Assembly (NCBI GenBank): GCA_001312325.1
Contig: BBDJ01000053.1
Coordinates: 1 to 16,294 of the forward strand
Length of the DNA: 16,294 nt
Source of the DNA: Lysinibacillus pakistanensis
GTDB lineage: Bacteria; Bacillota; Bacilli; Bacillales_A; Planococcaceae
Reading direction: 5' to 3'
Made by a program: the position numbers and the translations under genes. Under the pieces are notes generated by a model. That model did not search any database, had not been told where the DNA came from, and saw only the letters and a program-made list of their open reading frames with translations. Positions 1 through 8,602 of this stretch are shown one piece after another (position 1 is the first letter of the stretch; each line of letters begins with the position of its first letter).

Positions 1-16
1 TAATTTTATAGAGTTA

Positions 17-22
17 TATAAT
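17..22 (+). promoter_or_regulatory. Possible -10 box upstream of the hybrid kinase
   Basis: A TATAAT hexamer lies about 120 bases before the kinase start. The matching -35 would fall at or before the window edge, so the promoter cannot be completed. Between it and the gene is a strong SD-like AAGGAGGTG (69-76) followed only by a few codons and a stop. Confidence 0.3.
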
Positions 23-139
23 ATTTCGATTTAAAAGTATCTCTATGCATGATAGGATAATATTGCTAAGGAGGTGCAATTGGCCTAAGGAAATTGTGCT
101 ATAAATACAAGGTGCAAGGACTTTTTGACATTTATGTAA

Positions 140-3100
140 ATGAATAAAAAGAAAATTATCCTTATTGTTAGTTTATTTGTGTTAATACTAACGGGCTCAC
201 GAATTTTATGGCTGGATTTATTAAATAATACAAATCAACCCTATGCTGTAAAAGGACAAATAGACTTACGAGAATGGGATTTTAACGACAATCATTCCAT
301 TACATTGGATGGGGAATGGGAGTTCTACCCTTATACGTGGTTAATTAACGAAAAACAGCCAATTAAAGGAGCTCGAAATAATCTATCATACATACATGTT
401 CCGAGTGGGTGGGATTCGTCCTTACAGGAGGGGGAAGTAACGCCATATGGTTATGGTTCTTATCGCTTAAAAATTCTTGTAAATCCGTCTGATAATAGTA
501 CCTACAGTATTAGGGTGCCAAGTGTTCGGAGCTCTTCTGAAATATATGTGAATGGTAGACAACTATCGAAATCAGGTGAAATTGGAAAAAAATGCTGATA
601 CAACCATTGCTAAAAACATACCCTATTCCGCTTCTTTTGAAGTAAATGGTCGTAGTGAAATTGAAATGATTGTGCAAGTTGCGAATTATAAGGATTCTCG
701 TAATGGAGGGATTATCCGATCCATTAAATTGGGCAAAGAAGAAGTAATTAATCGAGAGACGCAATTGTCTGTAACGATGCAGCAAATGGTGGCTTTCGTT
801 TTCCTTATACATGCTATTTATTCGATTATTTTATATTTTGTAGGAAACAGAGATAAAAGATTACTTTACTTTTCTATGTTAACGTTTGCCACTACATTTT
901 TTTTATCTTTTAGGAAGTGATGATAAATTATTGTCTTATTGGTTTCCAATTAATTACGATTGGGGCTTTAAATTAGTTCATCTTTCTATGCTTGGCATTG
1001 GTTATTCACTACTTCACTCTATAAGACAGTGGTTGCCAAAGACATTACTAAAACTAATTCCTTGGTTTAATACTTTATGTGGTATTGCTGCATTGCTTGC
1101 AATACTATTGTCTGCTCATTATGTTACAATCATACAGCCTATTTATGCTACGCTTTTAGGAATCCCAATGATTTTAACGATAGTAACAATGATTGTAAAA
1201 TCAATCAAAGAGATAAGAAGTAATATTTTATTATTGTTGGCCATAATAGCTTTTGTGAATAATATTGCTTGGTACGGTATCTTTCTTTTAACGGGGGTAA
1301 AAACAATATTTTATCCGTTTGACCTTATTATCACGATGGCTTGTTTGGCAATACTATGGTTTAAAGATTATGCTAAGGTGTATGCAGAGACAAAGGCACT
1401 CGCTATTAAGCTTCAAGAAGCCGACAGATTGAAGGATGAATTTCTTGCAAATACGTCCCATGAACTACGAAATCCTCTACATGGGATTTTAAACATGTCG
1501 AAGGCTGTTTTAGAAAGAGAAGAAACCGTTATAAGTGATAAAAGCGTTAAGGATTTAGAAATTGTTCTTTCGGTAGGACGACGAATGTCTCTTATGTTAA
1601 ATGATTTACTCGATGTAATGAGCTTAAAAGAAAATACGACAAAGCTGCAACTGCGATCATTTTCCATTCATACGATTGTTTCTGGTGTATTAGATATGCT
1701 CTATTTTATGAGGGAAGGGAAGCAAGTAGAGTTAATAAATCAAATACCTGAAGATTTTCCAAAGGTAATGGCTGATGAAAATAGAGTCATTCAAATTGTT
1801 TTTAACCTACTGCATAATGCAGTGAAATATACAAATGAAGGTCATGTTACAATAGCTGGTCATGTGAAAAATAATATGGTGGAAATTATGATTTCAGATA
1901 CTGGGATTGGTATTGATAATGACACAATTCAGCGAATATTTGAGCCTTATGAGCAGGGAACTCTTAGTAAGGCCATGATGGAGGGTGGATTTGGATTAGG
2001 GCTTAGTATAAGTAAACGCTTAGTTGAGCTACATGGAGGTACATTACAAGCTCATTCAATATTAGGAAAGGGTTCAGAATTTACGTTTACTTTACCTATT
2101 GCTAACTTATCTGAACAAAATGATACAGAAGATGAGAATTCACCCTTGCAAATGAATGAGGATTTTGACGTTATGTCGTCTTCCAATCATTTTGATCGTT
2201 CTTCAACAACCCAATCCATCATCATGCAAACAAATCGACCAAAGGTGCTAGTTGTGGATGATGATCCAGTAAATTTAAGAGTGATTGAAACAATTCTGAC
2301 TACAGAAAAATATGATTTAAAAACAGTCACTAGTGGCAGTAAAGCGCTGGAGGCATTGCTGTCTCAAAAATTTGATTTAGTTATTTCAGATGTAATGATG
2401 CCAAATATGTCTGGCTATGAATTAGTTCGCACTATACGTAAACAGCAGTCAATTACAGAACTTCCAGTGTTACTTCTTACAGCTAGAGGTCAAGCACAGG
2501 ATATTGAGAATGGCTTTTTATCTGGTGCAAATGATTATGTTATGAAACCAGTCGATCCTTTAGAATTAAAATCAAGGGTAAAAGCACTCACTGATGTTAA
2601 ACAATCTGTCCAAGAGCGTCTTCGAATGGAAGCAGCTTGGCTACAGGCACAAATACATCCTCATTTTTTATTTAATACATTAAATGCAATTATGACCTTA
2701 CATGAAATTGATACAGACCGTACTAACAAGCTACTTGAGGCACTTAGTGATTTTTTTACGAGAATCTTTTAAATTTCAAAATATCGATGAACTCGTCCCA
2801 ATAGAAAATGAATTAAAGCTGGTTCAATCCTATCTCTATATTCAGCAGGAGCGATATGGAAGTCGAATCAGTGCTACATGGGAGCTAGAAGTTTCATCTG
2901 ATGTAATGATGCCATCTTTAACCATCCAGCCATTAATTGAAAATGCCATTGAACATGGCATTTTGAAGCAAGTAAATGGTGGAACTATTCATATTCAAAT
3001 TTTGGATTATGATACTTTTATAGAGATAACAGTATCTGATAATGGTATTGGAATGGATGAAGAAACAAAAAAACAATTGCTAGTCAGAAGGCTAAAAACC

Positions 3101-3235
3101 TCTACTGGGGTGGGTCTTCTGAATACGGATTTACGCTTAAAGCAGCATTACGGAGCAGGGCTTCAAATCAAAAGTCAACCAAATCAGGGGACATCCATAT
3201 CATTTAAAGTTCTCAAAAAGCAAGTTGATGGATAG
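140..3235 (+). CDS. Hybrid sensor histidine kinase: 7TMR-DISM input, HisKA/HATPase, receiver, second LytS-type kinase module
   Basis: About 1030 aa once three frame breaks are repaired: one extra A in 586-592, one extra T in 897-904 and one extra T in 2751-2757. The N-terminus has one membrane helix, then an extracellular beta-rich domain containing LDGEWEFYP, typical of 7TMR-DISM receptors. A block of membrane helices follows (about residues 215-410). Next come a HisKA H-box with SHELRNP (His440), the N-box HNAVKY, and the G-boxes DTGIGID and GFGLGLS. A receiver domain has VVDDD, phospho-acceptor SDVMMP (Asp750) and Lys in VMKPVD. The C-terminus is a LytS/AgrC-type kinase with IHPHFLFNTLN (His841), an N-box with IENAIEHG, and DNGIGM. 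It is a membrane sensor whose ligand could be a carbohydrate or other small molecule, but that is unproven. No output regulator lies next to it. The ATG at 140 is used because an in-frame TAA at 137 blocks extension; the nearest SD-like AAGGTG is rather far away. Confidence 0.88.
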
Positions 3236-3302
3236 CTAAGCTGAAGTGGAGGATAGAACCAGAAAAACGATGGATAGAACCATGAAAGTAGCGGATAGAA
3301 CC
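3230..3302. repeat. 21-bp tandem repeats with core GGATAGAACC
   Basis: GGATAGAACC occurs at 3251, 3272 and 3293, exactly 21 bp apart. A degenerate copy (GGATAGCTAA) starts at 3230 and supplies the kinase stop codon. The segments between cores are only loosely similar. The array lies between two converging genes. Function is unknown; it resembles short tandem arrays found between genes in Bacillaceae. Confidence 0.75.
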
Positions 3303-3322
3303 TACCTGTTCATCAATTTGGT

Positions 3323-3488
3323 TCAATCAGTTTGATTGAGAGCATTTCTTTCAAGTGTCTCTTTTGTTTCAGCATTGACAGTTTTTTTCTTTCGCTTCAG
3401 CCTGTTCACTAGCTGGAGCTTCATCATGAGAAGAACATGCTGATAGAAGAAGTGCTGACATTGCTCCGATATACAGTAATTTCTTCAT
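3323..3488 (-). CDS. Small secreted lipoprotein (frame repaired)
   Basis: The ATG at 3488 follows GGAGGT at 7-nt spacing. The protein begins MKKLLYIGAMSALLLSACSS, a classic lipoprotein signal peptide with lipobox LSAC and Cys18 as the lipidated residue. As written, the frame ends at 3369 (39 aa). Removing one T from the 7-T run at 3382-3388 extends it to 3323 (54 aa) with a charged, Lys/Glu-rich tail. Given the same fault elsewhere in the window, the longer form is more likely. It would be anchored to the outer face of the membrane. No family is recognised. It converges on the hybrid kinase. Confidence 0.6.
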
Positions 3489-3534
3489 TTACATTACCTC
3501 CGTTTGTTCATTGGTTACGTTTTAGAGTGCACCA

Positions 3535-3563
3535 ATATTACTTAGAATATAACGGAGTTACAA
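3535..3563 (-). promoter_or_regulatory. SigA-type promoter of the small lipoprotein
   Basis: On the minus strand TTGTAA (3563-3558) and TAATAT (3540-3535) are separated by exactly 17 bp. They lie about 45 bp upstream of the lipoprotein start. Confidence 0.5.
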
Positions 3564-3637
3564 TAAAATTTGGTTTTTTTAAATGAGGGAGTAGCAACAG
3601 CTAAATAAAAAAATTATTCTGCTTATAGGAAAGTTGA

Positions 3638-3669
3638 AAATACCAGGCTCTAGCACCTGGTATTTTTTT
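3638..3669. terminator. Intrinsic terminator between converging transcripts
   Basis: A 10-bp perfect stem, AAATACCAGG (3638-3647) with CCTGGTATTT (3656-3665), and an 8-nt loop. The plus strand continues into a T-run to 3669; the minus strand has a shorter TTTTC. It lies against the stop codon of the Lrp/AsnC gene and probably ends that transcript. Confidence 0.75.
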
Positions 3670-4078
3670 ATTTACGTATTACAATCGATAATTTGTAGTT
3701 GGCATGTTTATTTAAATCTACTAAAAATTGATCTAAAACTTCGTTTGATGGAAATCTGCATTCTAGAAGATAGCAACCATCTCCACTAATTTTAAAATTA
3801 TTAACAATGAACTGTTGTTGTGTATCTAGAAATGCCAGAAATGGTTCATGGTATGGACTTTTAGTATAAATATTCATAAATGCATGTACAGGACGTCCTA
3901 ATTTCACTTGATTTACTTGGATTGTATATCCTTCAATGACACCACTATCTTCTAATTTTGCAACCCTCGATGATGTAGCTTGGCCAGTCAAATGAACCTT
4001 CTCTCCTAATTCTTTCATTGTCATACGGCTGTTCTTGTAAAGCTCATCAATGATCCTTAAATCGGTACTATCCAACAT
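3668..4078 (-). CDS. Lrp/AsnC-family transcriptional regulator
   Basis: 136 aa, intact. An N-terminal winged helix-turn-helix (about residues 2-60) contains LDSTDLRIIDELYKNSR and GQATSSRVAKLEDSGVI, the standard Lrp/AsnC DNA-binding layout. The C-terminal half has the alternating beta/alpha pattern of the RAM effector-binding domain, including ISGDGCYLLECRF. I chose the ATG at 4078 because AAGGAG lies at good spacing before it; an upstream ATG at 4102 adds eight residues but has no better SD. Lrp-type proteins are oligomers that respond to amino acids or related molecules. The gene is divergent from an MBL-fold hydrolase, and inverted repeats lie between them. It probably controls itself and the hydrolase (inference). 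It is small and lrpC-like, but I do not assign a symbol. Confidence 0.9.
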   Translation of the reverse strand: MLDSTDLRIIDELYKNSRMTMKELGEKVHLTGQATSSRVAKLEDSGVIEGYTIQVNQVKLGRPVHAFMNIYTKSPYHEPFLAFLDTQQQFIVNNFKISGDGCYLLECRFPSNEVLDQFLVDLNKHANYKLSIVIRK

Positions 4079-4096
4079 GAAATAACTCCTTTCATT

Positions 4097-4155
4097 AATC
4101 AAGTAAAATCATGAAAAGACTTGATTTTATCTATGTGATTGTTATTGGGACATAG
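4097..4155. promoter_or_regulatory. Divergent control region with inverted repeats (candidate Lrp/AsnC operator)
   Basis: AATCAAGT (4097-4104) is inverted as ACTTGATT (4119-4126), with AAAATC/GATTTT nested across the same centre. A second pair is CTATGT (4131-4136) and ACATAG (4150-4155). All lie between the starts of the divergent Lrp/AsnC and MBL genes. A TATAAA at 4156 could be the -10 box for the MBL gene. Confidence 0.45.
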
Positions 4156-4188
4156 TATAAACTAATTGTAATTTAAAGAAAAGGAGTT

Positions 4189-4956
4189 ATGAATATGAAC
4201 ATTCAACAAATTCGCAATGCTACTGTTGTCATTGAATATGCGGGAAAAAAAATTTTTAATCGACCCTATTTTGGCGAAAAAAAGGGGCTTATCCACCGTA
4301 CCCAAATTCTCTAAGACAGGACCAAAATAATCCATTAGTTTCTCTACCAACATCCATTGACCAACTTATAAACGTGGATGCGGTGATTGTTACACATTTA
4401 CATGTTGATCATTTCGATGAGGTTGCAAAAGAAGTATTACCAAGAGCTATCAAAATGTTTGTCCAAAATGAAGAAGATGCTAAAGAGATTAAAAGTGCTG
4501 GATTTACCAATGTAGAAATTTTACAAGAAGATACTGTTTTTGAAGGTATTCTATTAATAAAAACAGTAGGTCAGCATGGACGCGGTAAAATTTTAGAAAT
4601 TACTGGTCAAGTATGCGGTGTTATTTTTCACCACCCAAGTGAAAAGAAACTATACATTGCAGGAGATACTGTTTGGTATGGCGGAGTCGAAAATGTACTA
4701 GAAAAAAATAAACCAGATATTATTATTGTGAATGGAGGAGACAATCAATTTTTACAGGGAGGCTCTCTAATCATGGGGAAGGATGATATTTACGAAGTTT
4801 ATCTCGCTGCACCAAATGCTAAGATTATCGTAAGCCATATGGAAGCTATAAACCATTGGGCATTATCTAGAAAAGAATTACGAAGTTTTTTTAAATGAAA
4901 AAGAAATCACTGATTATGTACTTGTTCCAGAAGATGGTGAAAATTACAAGTTTTAA
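4189..4956 (+). CDS. MBL-fold metallo-hydrolase (UlaG-like), frame broken three times
   Basis: 254 aa after removing one A from 4245-4252, one A from 4277-4283 and one T from 4886-4892. The ATG follows AAGGAG at 4181-4185, just before the start; a second ATG two codons on would have more usual spacing. The metal-binding motif THLHVDHFD supplies His69, His71, Asp73 and His74. A later His in GQHGRG, Asp159 in AGDTVWY and His in SHMEAINHW complete a two-metal site. The fold is a cytoplasmic metallo-beta-lactamase-type hydrolase, closest in style to UlaG/YtkL-like proteins; the substrate is unknown. It is divergent from the Lrp/AsnC gene, a typical regulator/target arrangement. The alpha/beta hydrolase starts 113 bp further on. 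Confidence 0.85.
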
Positions 4957-5069
4957 AGAAATTAGAGGCAAATCCTTTTCAATCATATAATCTTTTTTAA
5001 ATAAATAATTGTATTCAATATTATAATGATGCAAAATCCTGTAAAATTGAAACAGGAGGTGGTGTCTAA

Positions 5070-5937
5070 GTGAAACATACAATTTATACAAGTGATAAAG
5101 GTAGATTGGTCATTTTGAAGCATTATGAGCAATATTTAAAGTCTTTTGATTTTGCAATAGAACGTGTTATGGTGGAAACAACCTTTGGCAAAACACATGT
5201 ATTAATGGCGGGACCAAAAGAAGGGAAGCCCTTGTTGATTTTTCAAGGTGGTAATTGTATAAATCCTATGACATTATCTTGGTTTAAGCCACTCGTCAAA
5301 AAAATACAGAATATATGCACCTGATACAATTGGACACCCTGGTTATAGTGCACAAACTAGAATTTCTGCAAAGGATCAAAGCTTCGCCCAATGGATTGCC
5401 CAATTAATGGATTCTTTTCATATTCAGAAATGTGCTGTTTTAGGTCCGTCCTATGGAGCCGGTATCATTTTAAGGTTAGCGACCTATTTGCCAGAGAGGA
5501 TTGACTGTGCTGTACTTGTTTCACCAGCAGGAATTAAGCTAGGATCAAAAATCGAAATGCTACATAAAATTTTTATGCCATTGCTGCAATTTAAAAAAAA
5601 CGTCTTCCATCAAATATCTTAAACAAATAACGGATTGCATGTCTGCTGGTAATATGAAAGAGAGCGATCATGAGATTATTGGAGATATTTTTCGGTTTGT
5701 AAAATTAGAACAAGGGATGCCTAAATTAACAACTAGAGACGAATTAGCGCATTTCTCTGCACCTACCTTAATCATTGCTGGTGAAGAGGACATCTTTTTT
5801 TCCAGAAAATAAGGTGAAAAAAAAGTGCTGAACAAATTGTCCCAAATTTAACAGCTTTCTATTCATTTAATATGGGGCACTTTCCATCTGAGAATCAATT
5901 ACAAACAATTAACCATACCATACAGAATTTTTTTTGA
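5070..5937 (+). CDS. Alpha/beta hydrolase, frame broken four times
   Basis: About 287 aa after removing one base from each of 5298-5304 (A), 5593-5600 (A), 5795-5801 (T) and 5817-5824 (A). The GTG start follows GGAGGTG at good spacing. Features of the fold in order are the oxyanion strand LLIFQGGN, the DTIGHPGYS turn, the nucleophile elbow GPSYGAG (Ser127), the acid GEEDIFFP (Asp240) and the base MGHFPS (His269). A cap region lies between the elbow and the acid. It is a cytoplasmic esterase- or haloperoxidase-like enzyme with unknown substrate. It may be co-transcribed with the MBL hydrolase, since no terminator is visible between them and one follows it. All four shifts restore family motifs exactly, so the gene is probably intact in the cell. 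Confidence 0.85.
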
Positions 5938-5949
5938 AAAATATTATTA

Positions 5950-5976
5950 AAGGGTACTTCAAGAGGTATCCTTTTT
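5950..5976 (+). terminator. Intrinsic terminator after the alpha/beta hydrolase
   Basis: AAGGGTAC (5950-5957) pairs with GTATCCTT (5966-5973), with one G-T wobble, and is followed by a run of Ts. Confidence 0.7.
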
Positions 5977-6076
5977 GGCTATTCAATAGGAAAGGTAGAA
6001 AGTAACGGCTTACTTACTTCTGTAATTTACCTGTATATGGAAATAAAGTATAAGCAATTTTCTAGGGGGGATCATA

Positions 6077-6655
6077 TTGCAACAGCTCTTTAGTGAGATG
6101 ATAAAGCAGGATATTAGGCCGTATCTTTCCAAACATGGCTTTTCAAAGAAGGGTTCGAATTTTTATAAGATGACGGGCAGCCTGATCTATTTATTCAATT
6201 TTCAAAAATCCTCTGGCAATTCAGCGGATAATGTAATGTTTTACGTGAACTGTGGGATTTATGCAGAAGAGTTAGCTCAAATACAATCAAGAGAGATTTT
6301 GACTGCACCCAAAGAGGTGGACTGTCACTTTAGAGCAAGAATAGGGGAAATTGCCGAGTCTGTTCCAGATCGATTTTCAATCACTCCTACTACAGATATG
6401 GATGATATGAGAAAAACGCTGCAAAATGGATTAGAAAAGGTTATTCAGTTCTATAATACTATGAATAGTGCTAGAAATCTTGTTGATTATTACATATCAG
6501 GTCCATTTTTACATCTTAGCGAAGAGTGTTTACATTTATTGTTACAATCTAATGATGTAGAGGCAGCTGAACATTTTTGTAAGGCTTTACAGAAAAAGTA
6601 CGGAACTGAAAAAAAGATGGTCCATTTTCGAAAACAAATACAAGGTAATCTTTAA
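6077..6655 (+). CDS. DUF4304-type protein of unknown function
   Basis: 192 aa, intact despite a 7-A run near the 3' end. The TTG start is supported by AGGGGGG ending 6 nt upstream. The opening residues through GFSKKGSNFYK and the stretch IYLFNFQKSS, then VNCGIY, match the DUF4304 pattern as I know it. The C-terminus is helical and charged. There is no signal peptide or membrane segment, so it is likely cytoplasmic. DUF4304 proteins are often found alone and have no established activity. The gene follows a terminator and so has its own promoter, which I could not define. Confidence 0.75.
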   Translation: MQQLFSEMIKQDIRPYLSKHGFSKKGSNFYKMTGSLIYLFNFQKSSGNSADNVMFYVNCGIYAEELAQIQSREILTAPKEVDCHFRARIGEIAESVPDRFSITPTTDMDDMRKTLQNGLEKVIQFYNTMNSARNLVDYYISGPFLHLSEECLHLLLQSNDVEAAEHFCKALQKKYGTEKKMVHFRKQIQGNL

Positions 6656-6689
6656 TAAATATGGAGTGGAATTTGATAACCTATAAGTA

Positions 6690-6854
6690 ATGTTAGGAAT
6701 GATACTGTGGCGTAAAAGCTTGATATTACGGAACCTACGCATTCACTTCACGAATACAAGGATATTCTGAACATGGAGCGTTTTTGGTGAAATATGGTTG
6801 GGGCCAAACCGTGAGTTGCTTGAAGATTTTAATAATCTAGTATCTTCAAATTGA
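6690..6854 (+). pseudogene. Possible remnant of a small gene
   Basis: If one T is removed from TTTTT at 6781-6785, a frame reads from LHEYKDILNMERF into GEIWLGPNRELLEDF and stops at 6852-6854. Its upstream half joins an ATG at 6690 only if one A is added to AAAA near 6714-6717. The protein-like composition suggests a real former gene of about 54 codons. Unlike the other broken genes, the runs involved are short (4-5 bases), so true decay is possible. Family unknown. The rest of 6656-7070 holds the hairpins listed below and no other convincing gene. Confidence 0.3.
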
Positions 6855-6923
6855 GAAAAAAACAAGCATGATGAAGAATCGTTCATATTTAGCTCAGCGC
6901 ACAAATTCCTGACAGAATAGCAT

Positions 6924-6976
6924 AAGCCGTAAGTCACAACCAATCACGCGCAGCGATTGTTGCAAACTTACGGCTT
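6924..6976. repeat. Long imperfect hairpin
   Basis: AAGCCGTAAGT (6924-6934) is perfectly inverted at 6966-6976. Inside it, CAACCAATC (6937-6945) pairs with GATTGTTG (6955-6962) with one bulged C, leaving a GC-rich loop. There is no strong T-run on either side, so it is not a clear terminator. It could be a structured RNA, a folded repeat element or a mirror of a lost gene end. Confidence 0.55.
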
Positions 6977-7009
6977 TGCCTGTATTACAATGCAAAAGAT
7001 AAGATAAAG

Positions 7010-7036
7010 AGGGACTTAACTTATTAAATAATCCCT
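7010..7036 (-). terminator. Weak terminator-like hairpin for the 274-aa gene
   Basis: AGGGA (7010-7014) pairs with TCCCT (7032-7036). On the minus strand it is followed by CTTTA. The stem is short and the loop is large. Confidence 0.3.
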
Positions 7037-7070
7037 TTAGATAAACTAAACAGTATCTTCTATCGCCAGG

Positions 7071-7895
7071 TTAAACTAAGCATGTGAGAGTGGATAAACG
7101 ATTGTCAGCTTTTGTATCGATGCCATTGAGCCAATCATCCATTAAAGCTAGATGTTTTGCTAACACAGCATCTGAGTATAAACTCCACAATTCTTTTGTA
7201 AATCTTAATTGTGTTTCTTGTATTTCAAATTCAACTTGCTTTACATTATGCTTACCATTGTGCTCCTCCATTGTAACAGAGCTAGAGTAAATATAAATAT
7301 CAATATTTTCCTCACAGTTAATCGTACTTTGAGTGAATAGTTTTTCAGTTTGTTTTTCAGAGCTAGAAGAAGAGGCGGAATTTGCTAATGCTTTTAAGCT
7401 TTCTACGATTTTTCCTTTATCAACTGCCGAAATGCCATTATATAAATTGGCGATTTGGTCAATTACTTCATTCCAATCGGAAGTCCTACGTTTAAAGGAT
7501 TTTAGACTGCTATTTAATAAATGGATAAGTGGGTTTTGTAATATTTTTGAAACATATTTTTCATAAGCAGGAACATTATTTTTATCGTTTGGTAATGCTG
7601 GATTAAAATTAGAAACAATTCTAGCAATGTCAAGAATAGTTGTTAATCCAGTTGTTGGAGCTACTTTAGCAGCTTCTTTTACCGCGGAACTATAGCGTCC
7701 AAAGTTTTGAAGTGCTTGCTGAACTTGATTGTCAGCGATTCTAGCCTCCGACAGCTGACTCCCAACAAAGATTCCTTGACTGACAACTGTTTGATCTGAT
7801 GGCGCAAGTTTAATAGCAACAGGCTCTAAATTTTGATGCAGAGAAATATCATTTAGTGCTAACCAGCTTTCCATTTTTAAGTCAAGATTTGTCAT
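7071..7895 (-). CDS. Unrecognised 274-aa soluble protein
   Basis: Intact reading frame; the ATG is preceded by AGAGGTGG on the minus strand. I do not recognise the family. There is no signal peptide and no convincing membrane segment. Residues 1-60 contain a polar, beta-prone stretch with LAPSDQTVVSQGIFVGS. Residues 60-170 look mainly helical (QQALQNFGRYSSAVKEAAK and later). A low-complexity serine run SSSSS near residue 175 may be a linker. A C-terminal region with many charged residues (VKQVEFEIQETQLRF) follows and ends with Trp-rich helices. It has a well-formed promoter and a perfect palindromic site, which it shares with the divergent acetyltransferase gene, so expression is probably regulated. 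Confidence 0.8.
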   Translation of the reverse strand: MTNLDLKMESWLALNDISLHQNLEPVAIKLAPSDQTVVSQGIFVGSQLSEARIADNQVQQALQNFGRYSSAVKEAAKVAPTTGLTTILDIARIVSNFNPALPNDKNNVPAYEKYVSKILQNPLIHLLNSSLKSFKRRTSDWNEVIDQIANLYNGISAVDKGKIVESLKALANSASSSSSEKQTEKLFTQSTINCEENIDIYIYSSSVTMEEHNGKHNVKQVEFEIQETQLRFTKELWSLYSDAVLAKHLALMDDWLNGIDTKADNRLSTLTCLV

Positions 7896-7923
7896 AGAAA
7901 AAAACCACCTCTAGTTAAATTTG

Positions 7924-7943
7924 TATTGGTTTGTAAACCAATA
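7924..7943. promoter_or_regulatory. Perfect 20-bp palindromic operator between divergent genes
   Basis: TATTGGTTTGTAAACCAATA has 9-bp perfect arms around a GT centre. It overlaps the probable -35 box of the rightward promoter and lies just downstream of the leftward promoter's start point. One repressor dimer there could block both. The size and symmetry suit a TetR-type or similar dimeric repressor; no such gene is in the window. Confidence 0.65.
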
Positions 7944-7954
7944 GTAGATATATA
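7926..7954 (+). promoter_or_regulatory. Promoter of the GNAT acetyltransferase
   Basis: TTGGTT (7926-7931) and TATATA (7949-7954) are 17 bp apart. The -35 box is inside the palindromic operator. Confidence 0.45.
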
Positions 7955-7961
7955 CTTCAAA

Positions 7962-7990
7962 TTTATAGCAATTAAAACCATTAATTTCAA
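7962..7990 (-). promoter_or_regulatory. Promoter of the 274-aa gene
   Basis: On the minus strand TTGAAA (7990-7985) and TATAAA (7967-7962) are spaced exactly 17 bp, a near-consensus SigA promoter. The expected start point is about 10 nt before the palindrome. Confidence 0.6.
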
Positions 7991-8059
7991 AAATTTTGTG
8001 AACAAGTGAACAGAGTGGAAGAAATAAAGGAGTAAATAAAAACAAAAGGAGAATTGTCC

Positions 8060-8602
8060 ATGTTGCATATTAAAAGAATATATAAAGAGGATTATCCCAA
8101 TGGTAAGAAAATTATTTATCAATATCATTCTGATAAATTCTATGATGTTTCCTATCAGGTGCATGAGAATGGTTGGACAATGGATTTTACATTAATGCAT
8201 TTTGACACTCCATTTCATAAGTATTTAGAAGGAGAAATTTTTGAAGATTATTTAGAAGAAATTGAATGTTATATTGCAGAAATAGATGAAGAAGAGGTGG
8301 GGATTGTTAGCTGTAGCCATGAGAAGTGGAATAATGTTCTAAGGATCAATGATATTCATGTAAATTCGCAATATCAACATAATGGAATAGGGAGTCAACT
8401 TATGGCATTGATAAAAACAAGAGCTGGAGAACTAGGTGCCAGGGCAATTGTATTGGAAACACAAACCTCCAATTATCCTGCAATCCAATTTTATAAACAC
8501 CACGGATTTCAGCTGATTGGCTGTGATCTATTAAGCTATTCCAATACAGATATGGAAAATAGAGAAGTCAGAATTGAATTGGGTCTTGTACTAGAGGCTT
8601 GA
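8060..8602 (+). CDS. GNAT-family N-acetyltransferase (streptothricin-acetyltransferase-like)
   Basis: 180 aa, intact. The ATG at 8060 has AAGGAG at good spacing; an in-frame TTG at 8054 is too close to the SD. The GNAT core is in the C-terminal half: INDIHVNSQYQHNGIGSQL carries the acetyl-CoA pyrophosphate loop (Q-x-x-G-x-G), followed by LETQTSNYPAIQFYKHHGF. The ETQT-N--A--FY---GF--IG pattern and the following LxxYS segment recall Sat-type streptothricin acetyltransferases. The real substrate could be another amine, so I give no symbol. The N-terminal half is acidic and distinct. It is divergent from the 274-aa gene with a shared operator. Confidence 0.82.
   Translation: MLHIKRIYKEDYPNGKKIIYQYHSDKFYDVSYQVHENGWTMDFTLMHFDTPFHKYLEGEIFEDYLEEIECYIAEIDEEEVGIVSCSHEKWNNVLRINDIHVNSQYQHNGIGSQLMALIKTRAGELGARAIVLETQTSNYPAIQFYKHHGFQLIGCDLLSYSNTDMENREVRIELGLVLEA

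Noticed and set aside
69..90. Strong SD-like AAGGAGGTG followed by GTG or TTG
   Set aside because: The possible starts reach a stop within a few codons; there is not enough to call a leader peptide.
510..812. Open frame of 100 codons on the minus strand
   Set aside because: It lies opposite the hybrid kinase, has no SD and has no protein-like features; the kinase frame explains the region.
6743..6943. Open frame of 66 codons on the minus strand
   Set aside because: No SD and random composition; the plus-strand remnant explains the region better.
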